A stretch of 64,000 bases of DNA from Thermogemmatispora sp042408735 (GTDB lineage: Bacteria > Chloroflexota > Ktedonobacteria > Ktedonobacterales > Ktedonobacteraceae). Shown in pieces: positions 43,750 through 52,400 of this stretch (position 1 is the stretch's first letter; every line of letters begins with the position of its first letter). The position numbers and the translations under genes were made by a program. A model generated the notes under the pieces. That model searched no databases. It worked only from the letters and a program-made list of their open reading frames with translations, and had not been told where the DNA came from. The stretch spans positions 1 to 64,000 of the forward strand of contig NZ_JBHOQV010000057.1 in assembly GCF_042408735.1 (NCBI RefSeq), written 5' to 3'.

Positions 43750-44499
43750 ATGTACTATACGCAGCCGGCGACCTCCCTTACGCCGGCGCTGGTCATCTAC
43801 CTGATCGACGCGAGCCACTCTATGAACGACCCCTGTGGTTCCACCACCAAAATGGGGCTGGTCAATCGGGCCTTAAAGGAAGCGATCAAGGACATGGTCC
43901 GGCGCTCCATTCGCGATGGCATCGTCCAGCGGCGCTACAAAGTGGCCATTCTGGCCTACAGCACGGCAGTGGTCGACGTCCTGGGAGGTATTCGCGACCT
44001 GCCGGAGCTGGTCAAGCACGGTGTCCCAGTGATCAGCGCGGGAGGGGAGACCGACACCGCTATAGGCTTTGCGGCTGTGGAAAACCTCTTGCAGAAGCAC
44101 CTGAGCGAATTTGATAGCTGTCCTGCGCCCCTGGTCTGTCACCTGACGGATGCCCTCATCACGGCCAGCGATCCTACCCCGATCGTCCGGCGCATCCAGG
44201 CGATGGCCGTGCGCGATGGGCCGGTCCTGGTAGAAAACGTCTACGTAGCCGACAAGATGCTGCGCACGCCAGTACGCGACTGGCGACAATGGGGGGGCGT
44301 TACTCGGGCGAGTCAGCTCACCAATGACTACGCGCGCTTCCTCTTCTCGCTCTCCTCTCCCATGCCCGAGATCTATCGCCAGAACATCAACAACTACGGC
44401 TACAACCTGCAGCCGGGGGCGGCCCTCTTCTTCCCCGGCGTTCACACCGACCTGGTGCGCCTGGCCTTTACCATCTCGACGGCCACTCAGCTCAAATAG
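43750..44499 (+). CDS. VWA-domain protein (TerY-like)
   Basis: 249 residues, a von Willebrand A domain from end to end. The MIDAS motif is IYLIDASHSMND (DxSxS), the conserved Thr is in GGETDTAIGF, and the distal Asp is in CHLTDALI, so metal binding should be intact. No signal peptide or membrane span. It is the first gene of a VWA-PP2C-kinase set, an arrangement known as the TerY phosphorylation triad; VWA proteins there act as metal-dependent protein adaptors. The PP2C gene follows after about 40 bases. Confidence 0.87.
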   Translation: MYYTQPATSLTPALVIYLIDASHSMNDPCGSTTKMGLVNRALKEAIKDMVRRSIRDGIVQRRYKVAILAYSTAVVDVLGGIRDLPELVKHGVPVISAGGETDTAIGFAAVENLLQKHLSEFDSCPAPLVCHLTDALITASDPTPIVRRIQAMAVRDGPVLVENVYVADKMLRTPVRDWRQWGGVTRASQLTNDYARFLFSLSSPMPEIYRQNINNYGYNLQPGAALFFPGVHTDLVRLAFTISTATQLK

Positions 44500-44541
44500 C
44501 CCGTGGCTTCCCCGCGCCGCGCCAGAGGAAGGAGCGAAGTG

Positions 44542-45450
44542 ATGCTATCTGAGGATGCCGAACCAAGAGAGCGCTCTGAACAAGCGAACCTCTGCTTTGA
44601 GACGGGCCTGGCGGGTGAGTACTTTACCTCGCAAACCATCAATAACCGCCTGACCTTGCGCCTGCTCTCGCTGCGCAGCCGCGAGGCCCAGACCCAGGAG
44701 CTGGCCAATCAAGACTACGCGCGGGTCGTCGCCAGCGACGATGGTTCAATCCTTTATTTTTGCGTCTGCGATGGCGTGGGCAGCTCATATCGCGGCGATT
44801 TTGCCGCCCAATATCTGGGCAGCGCCCTGGTCGCCTGGCTGCAGGAGCAGGAAGCCCTCGCCGGTTCGATCAAGACAGTCGCCGCCCGCCTGCGCCAGCG
44901 CCTGGATGAGTGGGCTAAGGCGGCGCAGCAAGAACTCTTGCGCCTGCCGCTGACCTCCGAAGCGCCAGCCCTGGTGCGCGAGGTCCTGGAGGAGCTGCGC
45001 GAAGACTATGGCAGCGAGACCGTCTTTCTGGCTGGACGAATTGCCCTGGCGCCGTGGAAGGCCCAATTGCAGATAGCGCGCCCCACTGAGGCTTTTCTCT
45101 GCTGGATGGGGAACGTGACAGCCCGCCTTTTCGTGACCAGCGAACACTCTTTCACGCTCGGAGGAAGCCACGATGATGAGGGACGCTGGTCGACGGCCCG
45201 CGGCTCGCGCGGACTGCTCCACGTCTGGAGCATGGGCCTCTCGACGATCGAACGCCTGATCGTCTATACCGATGGCTTGCTGCCTCTAGCCTCATCGCTG
45301 GCCGAACTAAACGACGACGAGCTACAAGAGCGGGCACGCCAGCTGCTCCTCCTGCCCGAGAATGACGATATGACAGCCCTCGATCTGCTCTGGCTGCCGC
45401 CAGACCAGCGGCCCGTTGAGGACCCTGTCACGGGGGAAAGCCGGCAATGA
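44542..45450 (+). CDS. PP2C-family serine/threonine phosphatase
   Basis: 302 residues. PP2C metal-site motifs are present: NQDYARV, VCDGVGSSYRGDFAAQ (DGxG), the Gly-Ser-Glu-Thr strand GSETVFLAGRI, LIVYTDGLLPLA (the Asp-Gly step), and ENDDMTALDL (DDxT). It should dephosphorylate Ser/Thr on targets of the kinase encoded next. Start ATG 44542 has AGGAAGGAG seven bases upstream, with GTG 44539 directly before it. The stop overlaps an in-frame ATG of the kinase gene (ATGA), implying coupled translation. Confidence 0.87.
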   Translation: MLSEDAEPRERSEQANLCFETGLAGEYFTSQTINNRLTLRLLSLRSREAQTQELANQDYARVVASDDGSILYFCVCDGVGSSYRGDFAAQYLGSALVAWLQEQEALAGSIKTVAARLRQRLDEWAKAAQQELLRLPLTSEAPALVREVLEELREDYGSETVFLAGRIALAPWKAQLQIARPTEAFLCWMGNVTARLFVTSEHSFTLGGSHDDEGRWSTARGSRGLLHVWSMGLSTIERLIVYTDGLLPLASSLAELNDDELQERARQLLLLPENDDMTALDLLWLPPDQRPVEDPVTGESRQ

Positions 45451-45533
45451 AGACCAGCGCAGCGGTCTGCACCCGCACCGCACCAGGTCCCACCGAACTT
45501 GCACTACAGGAGAAGAAAAAAGGAGATCGAGAG

Positions 45534-46466
45534 GTGGCACAGTTTCAGCCCTTCCCGGGCATGTTCTTGCGCATTGGCTCATCCTATTTTGAGTTCATGC
45601 CCCATCCCTTGTTGCCGGAGGACAAGGAAGCTGTATTTGTGCTGGAGGGCGGGGAGGCGCTGGTCTATCAGGTGCGCAACCTGGACACGCAGGAACGCTG
45701 TGCGCTCAAGGTTTTCAAAGCCTCCTATCGCGGGCCTCACCTGGTGCGTGTCACGGAAGTACTCCAGCGCCATGCCCACCTGCCGGGCCTCTACCTGGGC
45801 TACCGCATTTGCCTCACGCGGACGCACTATCCGGAAGCGGTAGAAGCCTTTCCCGAGTTAGAATACGCCGTACTCATGCCCTGGATCGAGGCACGCACCT
45901 GGGCCGGACTCATGCTAGATCAGGCGGCCAGTGTCGATTACAGCTTCGAGCAGGCGCGCCAGGTAGCGCTGGCTACAGCTCAGATACTGTGGAACCTGGA
46001 GATTCGCGGCCTGGCTCATGGCGATGTAGCGGGAGGCAACATCTTGCTGACTCCCCAGCTCAGCGGAGTGCAATTGCTGGATCTGGAGGGCCTCTATGCA
46101 CCCGGTCTGCCTCAGCCGAGAAAGGTCAGTTGGGGGTCGCCAGGCTACCAGCATCGGAACCTACCACGCCAGGGCCAGTGGTGCCCACAGGGCGATCGCT
46201 TTGCCGGCGCGGTCCTGCTTACCGAAATGCTTACCTGGTGGGAACCGCGAGTCCGTGCCCACGTGGCCGATCATGCGGAAACGCTCTTTCCTCCCCAAGA
46301 ATTGCAGCAGAGTCATACCCCTCTCTGGCAAGCGGTGCGGGATGTACTGCGCTCTCTGAGCAGAGACCTGCTCTATCTCTTTGATCAAGCCTGGTCCTCC
46401 TCAAGTCTGATGGAGTGTCCAGAGCTGGCGACATGGGCGATGACACTCTATTCCGTTTTCGTGTAG
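45534..46466 (+). CDS. Protein kinase-like protein of the phosphorylation triad
   Basis: 310 residues with a eukaryotic-type kinase fold in compact form. The Gly-rich strand is LEGGEALVYQV, the Lys is in CALKVFKA, the catalytic loop is LAHGDVAGGNILL (HGD in place of HRD, with the metal-binding Asn), and the DFG position reads LLDLEGLY. HGD plus a D-x-E/D-G magnesium loop is typical of YegI/TerY-associated kinases, so it may be active despite the variant. The C-terminal lobe carries GSPGYQHRNLP and GDRFAGAVLLTEML. GTG 45534 has AAAAGGAGA at ideal distance and is preferred; ATG 45447 overlapping the PP2C stop is the alternative. Confidence 0.8.
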   Translation: MAQFQPFPGMFLRIGSSYFEFMPHPLLPEDKEAVFVLEGGEALVYQVRNLDTQERCALKVFKASYRGPHLVRVTEVLQRHAHLPGLYLGYRICLTRTHYPEAVEAFPELEYAVLMPWIEARTWAGLMLDQAASVDYSFEQARQVALATAQILWNLEIRGLAHGDVAGGNILLTPQLSGVQLLDLEGLYAPGLPQPRKVSWGSPGYQHRNLPRQGQWCPQGDRFAGAVLLTEMLTWWEPRVRAHVADHAETLFPPQELQQSHTPLWQAVRDVLRSLSRDLLYLFDQAWSSSSLMECPELATWAMTLYSVFV

Positions 46467-46784
46467 TCGCATTGCATTTAGGGCGGAGAATTGGTATCCT
46501 TTGTCTCAAGAGGTGATAAAGATTTGCTCCTTAAATTTGTGAGTTTGCATGTTTGAGCCGCTGAATAGGTGTAGCAATTCGTCAGCGGGCAGGGCGGCGG
46601 GCGCCGGCGCTCTCGCCGCAAGAGAGTGAGCGCGCTAAGGGGGCAGATGGGGCATGCCGGGCGGAAGGCTGCGGCCCCCGCTCAGACCCTTGCTGCTCGT
46701 TGTTGGCCCTGCCTCAGACGCCTGCCGAATTGGCAGTTTGCTGGTTCCTTCGTTCATCAGTTACACATCGAGGAGGAGTGTACG
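46467..46784 (+). other. Intergenic region before the WXG100 gene
   Basis: About 320 bases. It starts AT-richer (46480-46560, with possible but weak -10 sequences) and turns GC-rich. The frame of the next gene is open here, but without a start site or protein-like composition. The WXG100 gene may have its own promoter in the AT-rich part. Confidence 0.35.
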
Positions 46785-47093
46785 ATGTCCTCACAGGGCG
46801 ATCTGATCGGCGGTCGTACCCACCAGATGGATGCCACCGCCCAGCACTTTCTCTCGGAGCTTTCTAACTTCGAAGATGCTGCCCAGCGCATTACCGCTGC
46901 CGTTGCCAATCTAGAGGCCGACTGGTTTGGGCGTGGCAGCGTCGCCTATCAAAACGCCATGAATACCTGGAATTCGCATCTAATGGCTGTCCTGCAGGAC
47001 CTGCATCAGCTCACCCAGGGATTGCAGGGAAGCTCGACGGCCTTGCAGGAGCTGGACCAGGTCATGGCTTCAAAGTTCAGCGGCTACGAGTAA
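46785..47093 (+). CDS. WXG100-family (ESAT-6-like) protein
   Basis: 102 residues, the standard size. Two helices are joined by a turn containing WFG (the WxG motif), with LEADWFGRGSVAYQNAMNTWNSHL in the centre. Such proteins form helical hairpin dimers and are substrates of type VII (ESX) secretion. A C-terminal YxxxD/E signal is not clear; the protein ends SKFSGYE. AGGAGGAG lies eight bases before ATG 46785. It sits between the kinase gene and the secretion ATPase, with a decayed mobile element in between. Confidence 0.9.
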   Translation: MSSQGDLIGGRTHQMDATAQHFLSELSNFEDAAQRITAAVANLEADWFGRGSVAYQNAMNTWNSHLMAVLQDLHQLTQGLQGSSTALQELDQVMASKFSGYE

Positions 47094-47218
47094 GCAGCTC
47101 GAGGAGAGAGACGAACAGCGAAGTCCCACCTCGCTCTCTATTCGCTGGCGGCCTGGCAGAACCGCCGCAGAAGGCCGCCAGCGCTCTAAGCGTGCCTGGG
47201 CGCTCGCTCTAGCTTGTC

Positions 47219-47256
47219 AACCCCCTCCCCACGACTAAAGCCGGGGGCTTGCAGTA
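47219..47256. repeat. Left end of IscB element 3
   Basis: CCCC-ACG and a downstream GCCGGGGG can pair around ACTAAAG-type loop sequence. This block aligns with the TTCG hairpin that opens element 2 at 28685, and both are followed by GCAGGCCCG. Confidence 0.5.
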
Positions 47257-47490
47257 AGCAGGCCCGGGGTCGACCAGCCTCAGCCAGGGCCGTAAGGCCA
47301 TGGGGCTACGTTATCCGGGTCACGGCACTCTGGAGTGCGCGAGCCGGCTCCGGCCCCTCCCGTCCAGGGTTCAACACAGGCAAACGGCATTGAAGCCAGT
47401 GCTCTGGAGGCAACAAGCCCGGATGACCTTGGCAAGGCTCACTTGACCGTGCGGGACGCAAGCCCCGGCGAGGAAGGAGGCGTAAGCCTT
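47257..47490 (+). ncRNA. Probable omegaRNA of IscB element 3
   Basis: Noncoding, strongly self-complementary stretch between the left-end hairpin and the iscB start (for example GGCACTCTGGAGTGCGCGAGCC near 47324-47345, and CCCGGCGAGGAAGGAGGCG before the ATG). In IscB systems this segment encodes the guide RNA scaffold with the guide taken from beyond the element's left end. Boundaries approximate. Confidence 0.5.
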
Positions 47491-48897
47491 ATGAGAGTGT
47501 TGGTCGCGGGAAGGGACAGGAGGTCGCTCATGCCGTGCGGTCCCGCCCTGGCCCGGGTGCTCCTCAATACCGGCCCGGCGGCAATCCTGCGGCGGTATCC
47601 GTTCATGATCAGTGCGAGGGACAGGGGAGGGGCGAGGTTCAGCCAGTCGCGCTGAAGTGCGACCCCAGCTCGGAGACCGCGGGCATGACCCTGGTGGCTG
47701 GGCTGAGTGCGGCAGGCGGAGCCGAACCGTGGTCCGGGCGGCGGAGATCCAACACCGGGGGAAGCAGGTCCGGCAGGCTCTCACGGAACGCCAGGCGCTG
47801 CGCCGGGCCAGCAGGAACCGGAAGACGCGCTACCGGCAGCCCCGTTTTCTGAACCGGAACCCGCAGAGATGCAACGGCTGCGGACGGAACGCCCGGCACG
47901 GCAGCCGGTACTGCCGCGCCTGCGGGGCAGGAGACGGGCAGAGGTTCCGCGACAAAGGCTTGTCCTCTTCTCTGGAAAGCCGGGTCGCAAACGTCGTTGG
48001 GTGGGTGACCCCTCTCTGCCAGCATGCACCGGTCTTCTAGCGAAGAGAACGGTTGAACAGGTCAAATTCGGCACGCAACTGCTCCAGAACCCCGACATCT
48101 CGGGCGTGGAGTACCAACAAGGGACCCTTTTCGAATATGAGTTGTGGGAGTACCTGTTGGGGAAGTTCGGCCACCAGCGCGCGTACTGCGGCGGGACCTC
48201 GGGAGACGCAGTGCTCAACATCGACCATGTGATCCCGAGGTTGCGAGGCGGCAGTGACCGGGTGGGCAACCCGGCGGTGGTCTGCCGGACGTGCAACGAG
48301 GCGAAAGGAAACCAGATCCCGGAGCATGGTTGGAAGAACTGAATGCGTCGGTCCGTCCGCTTGCCTCTATTCGGGCGCAACGTTTTCCCGAGGTGCTCAA
48401 AAGGCTCAAACAGCCTCTCCGGATGCAGCGGCGGTGAACCCGGTCCGATGGGTGATCGTTGAGCGGTTGAAGAGACCCGGCTTGCCGGTCGAGTCGGGAT
48501 CGGGAGGCCGGACGAAGCGCAATCGGACCGAACAGGGCAACCCGAAGAAGCCTGGATCGACGTGGCTGGTGCGGGGGAATCGGGGAAGGGTGTGCGGCCT
48601 GACCCGGCTATGCGGATTTGTCAGATTGAGGCGAAGGGGCACGGGAAGCGGTAACGGTGCATCACGGACACATAGGGATTCCCGAATAGTCACGCGCCGT
48701 TTTCGAGATCGTGCCTGGGTTTCTGCACAGGAGACCAGGTACGGGCTGATATCCCGTGCGGGGAGGATGCAGGCAGGCATGTTGGACGCCTTGCTATCCA
48801 GCATCGGCCGAGTTTCAGGCTCCACGGGTTTGACGTCCATCCGAACGACTGGAAGCTTTTGCAGAGGGGTGACGGGTATGCGTACCACAAGGGATGA
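47491..48897 (+). pseudogene. IscB relic 3 (frameshifted, catalytic residues still readable)
   Basis: A full-length IscB broken into several frames. Frame one (47491-47655): MRVLVAGRDRRSLMPC and ILRRYPFMISARDRGG, the PLMP domain. The next shows the RuvC-I motif LKCDPSSETAG and EIQHRGKQVRQAL, with the Arg-rich bridge RRASRNRKTRYRQPRFLNRN. Then comes a CNGCG...CRACG zinc-ribbon-like insert near 47870-47930. A further frame (to 48342) has VEQVKFGTQLLQNPDISGVEYQQG, the HNH LNIDHVIPRLRGGSDRV and CRTCNEAKGNQ. The RuvC-III part follows (AVNPVRWVIVERLKRPGLP, SGGRTKRNR), and the last codons WKLLQRGDGYAY end at TGA 48895-48897. Catalytic Asp, Glu and His residues survive across frames, so decay is recent compared with relic 1. 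It lies inside the type VII-like gene cluster. Confidence 0.88.
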
Positions 48898-48903
48898 TCC
48901 TGG

Positions 48904-48942
48904 CGTCTCCTCCCCACGGCGACAGCCGGAGGCCCCCGACGC
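48904..48942. repeat. Right end of IscB element 3
   Basis: CCTCC...GGAGG stem followed by CCCCCGACGCC, nearly identical to the right end of element 2 at 29569-29610. It ends about 30 bases before the YukD-like gene. Confidence 0.65.
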
Positions 48943-48971
48943 CCCGAAGGGTTGGTGGGCAGGAAGAAGCC

Positions 48972-49373
48972 ATGCGTAACAGAGTGCTGGTGACTGTAGT
49001 GGGACCGGATCGCGCCCTGGACCTGGAGCTGCCTGCCGACTGTGCTATTGGCGAGCTGCTTCCTTTTCTGTGTGAGCTGTGTGCCTCTTCAGCAAGCGCG
49101 CTCGCCGCAGGCCCAGGCGAGAGACCCAGAGCTGACGCCGGAGAGGAGTGGCTCCTCTTCCTCGCCGGGTCCCACGATCCTCTGGCTCCAGAGCAGACCC
49201 TGAGCGAGGCCGGCATCTTCGATGGCGTGCGTCTGCTGCTGCGCTCGCTTCCTCCCCACAGCGAGCGGGTGGCTGCTATCGATACTCAGGAACTCTTTCT
49301 GCCTTCTTCCATCGCTCCAAGCGAGAGAACGGGCGGAATCGGAGTTTCCTGGGAGCAGCTTCCTCTCACCTGA
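48972..49373 (+). CDS. YukD-like ubiquitin-fold protein of type VII secretion
   Basis: 133 residues. The N-terminal half begins VLVTVVGPDRALDLELPADCAIGELLPFLCELC and later has PLAPEQTLSEAGIFDGVRLLLR, the strand-helix pattern and terminal repeat of YukD/EsaB ubiquitin-like proteins in ESX loci. A linker of about 25 residues between the two parts is an insert relative to the short Bacillus form. ATG 48972 has AGGAAG six bases upstream. It directly precedes the EssC-type ATPase, the usual partner. The IscB element separates it from the WXG100 gene. Confidence 0.8.
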   Translation: MRNRVLVTVVGPDRALDLELPADCAIGELLPFLCELCASSASALAAGPGERPRADAGEEWLLFLAGSHDPLAPEQTLSEAGIFDGVRLLLRSLPPHSERVAAIDTQELFLPSSIAPSERTGGIGVSWEQLPLT

Positions 49374-49495
49374 AGCGCTGTTTTGATTTGAAAGACCAAA
49401 ACGCCGCCATCGTGCCCGAAACTCAGGTTAGCGGAGAAAGATCTTGACCGCTGGAGCGCCGGCCAGTTGAGCGCCGGCAATGGCGAGAAAGCACC

Positions 49496-52400
49496 ATGCA
49501 AAAGCAGCTTACGACCTTTTATCGTCCGGCTCGTGCCTATCCGCCGCGGCTGCCGAGCGATGAGATTGTCATCAGTGCCCCGCCGACGCTGCAACCGGCC
49601 CAGAGCGGGCCAATGAGCTGGCTCCAATACCTGCTGCCACTCATAGGCAGCCTGGGGTCGGTCTTCTTCATGCTCACCTTCCATACCAATCCCCTGATGA
49701 TGCTGGTCAGCGGCGGCCTGGGGGGCTTCATGATCCTGTCCGGCCTCCTTATGAGCTTTATGCAGCGTCGTGCTCTCAAGAAGCAGCAGCGACAACTGCG
49801 CAGCCTCTATCTCGATTATCTGGAACGAGTCCGGAAGCATCTGCTCTGGCTGACCAAAGAGCAGCGCCTGGTCGAGCAGCGCCTCTATCCCTCCTACGAA
49901 GAGCTGGCGGAGCGTGTCGAGCGCCGTGAATATCTCTGGGAGCGGCGTCCCAGCGACTTCGACTTCATGATGACACGCATCGGCTTCGGGCCAGGACCGC
50001 TCTGTTGTCCCCTGCGTCTGGACGTCAGCAACGCCAATTTCATGGTGCAGTACATGCCGGAGCTGCGCGCACAGGCCGAGGCCCTTGTGGCGGAGTACGG
50101 CTATCTCAACGATATGGCCGCGCTCATTCCGCTGCGCTCCTTGGGCACTCTGGCAATTAGCGGCGATTTGCAGGCGGCGCGGGCCTTGGCACGGGCTATG
50201 ATCTGTCAGCTTGTGGCCTTCCATGCCCCAGACGACGTGCGCTGTGTGGTCTATTTCCCTGGTGAGTGCCTCGAGGAATGGAGTTGGCTCAAATGGCTGC
50301 CACACGTGCGGCGCCTCCATCAGGTCAAAGCCGAGCGTCGCTATGCCCCCGAGCAGCTCTGCATGCTTGCCACTACTGTCGAGGACCTGCAGCAAATCCT
50401 GCAGCAGCAAATCAAGCCCGAGGTTGAACGACGTGCTCACCTGAGTGAGGAGGCCGGCGGTGACGAACAGCAGCGTCGTCGGGCTGCTCAGGCCTGTCTG
50501 CCCCATCTGGTGGTGGTGCTTGACAGCTTCTCGCCTCACCACCCGATAGGTCAACTCCCCGAGCTGGAGCTGCTCTTTACCAGGGCCACCCTGGCCGGCC
50601 TGACAGTCATCTGTCTGGTTGAGGATCGCTCGCAGGAGCCGGCGGCCATTCAAGCGCGCCTGGCTCTCTCGGAGGTGGGAGGACTGCAGTTTGAGGAGAT
50701 CGCCTATGGAGGGCGACGTATCGAGGGGCTGCTCCCCGACCGCGTGGAGCCGGTCCTCTGCGAGCGCATTGCGCGTAGCCTGGCCCCCCTCACTCTTAGC
50801 GAGGCCGCCCAGCAGGACCTCTCCCAGGATATCCGCCTGCTGGAGCTGTTAGGGATCCCCTCCGCTGATGGCTTTGATCCAGGCGAGTGCTGGCGCGCTA
50901 CAGAGAAGAGATCTGAGGATCTGCTGCGCGTTCCCATCGGGCGCCGCGCGGACGGTCAGCCCCTGATCATCGATCTGAAGGAGGCCGCCGACAAAGGTAT
51001 GGGTCCACACGGCCTGATCGTCGGCGCCACCGGGTCCGGCAAGAGCGAGCTGTTGCGCACCCTGGTCAGTGCTCTCGCCATGACCCATGATCCGCGCACG
51101 CTGAACTTCGTTCTGATCGACTTTAAAGGCGGCGCTTCCTTCAACGATTTTCAGGCCTTGCCCCATGTGGTTGGCGTCGTCACCAATCTGCAGAGCGACC
51201 TCGCCCTGGTCGATCGCGTCTATGCGGCCCTGCTCGGGGAGCAGCAGCGGCGCCAGCGCATGTTGCGCGACGCGGGCAACCTTGACAATATTAAGCAGTA
51301 CCGCGCCAAGTGGAAAATGCACCCCGAGCTGGAGCCAATGCCCCATCTGCTGATTATTGTGGACGAGTTCGCCGAGCTGATCGCCCAGCGCAGCGACTTC
51401 CTGGACCTCTTTGTAACGATGGGGCGCGTCGGGCGCAGCCTTGGCCTGCACCTGCTCTTTGCTACTCAGCGCCTGGAAGAAGGCCGCATCAAGGGCCTGG
51501 AGAGCCATCTGCGCTATCGCATCTGCCTGCGCACCTACAGCGCCGCCGAGAGCCGGACGGTGCTGGGAACGGCGGATGCCCATTATCTGCCCTCAATCCC
51601 TGGTATGGGCTACTTCAAGGTCGATGTCGATACCTATGAGCTGTTCAAGTGCGCCTTAATCTCTGTTCCCTACCTGCCTCTGGCAGAGCAGACATCGCTT
51701 GAAAGCAAGATACGCATCTTTACCGCTAATGGTAAGCTCCTGCACTATCAGCAGGTGGTAGGGAATGGAAGGCGCACCTCGGCTGCCCTGGCCGTGGCTG
51801 GCTCCGCCGAGCTACACACCGAAATGGACGTCATTATCGAGCGGCTGGCCCAGGCGGTACCGCCGGCCTTCACGAAGGCCATCCATCAGGTCTGGCTTCC
51901 CCCTTTGCCCCACGTCCTCACGCTCGGGACGGTCCTCGCTCACACGGAACACCCGCGGCTCACAGCTCACTACGAAAGCGGCATACCGCCATTTGGCGAT
52001 CTGCGTGTTCCCGTTGGCCTCGTCGACAAGCCCCTGGAGCAGGCCCAAGAGCCGCTATGGCTGGATTTCTCCGGTACCGGTGGCCATCTCGCCATTATTG
52101 GTGCCCCTCAGTCCGGCAAGAGCACCTTTCTGCGCACGCTGATCACCGCCTTTATGCTAACGCATACGCCGCGCGATGTCCAATTCTACTGTATTGACAT
52201 GGGTGGGGGCCTGCTGCGTATCTTTGAGCAGGCGCTGCATGTGGGAGCAATCTGTAGCAAGCATGAGCGTGATAAGGTCAGGCGCGTAGTGCGTCAGATG
52301 CGTCGGGTAATAGAGGAGCGGGAGTTTCTCTTTCGCGAGCGCGGCATCGACAGCATGACGACTTTTCGCGCCCTGCGTCAGCGGGGCGAGCTGGAGGATG

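Noticed and set aside
47335..47490. Protein-coding extension upstream of the IscB relic 3 start
   Set aside because: The frame is open, but the peptide is unlike the family; the position is that of the omegaRNA and the PLMP-domain start is at 47491.
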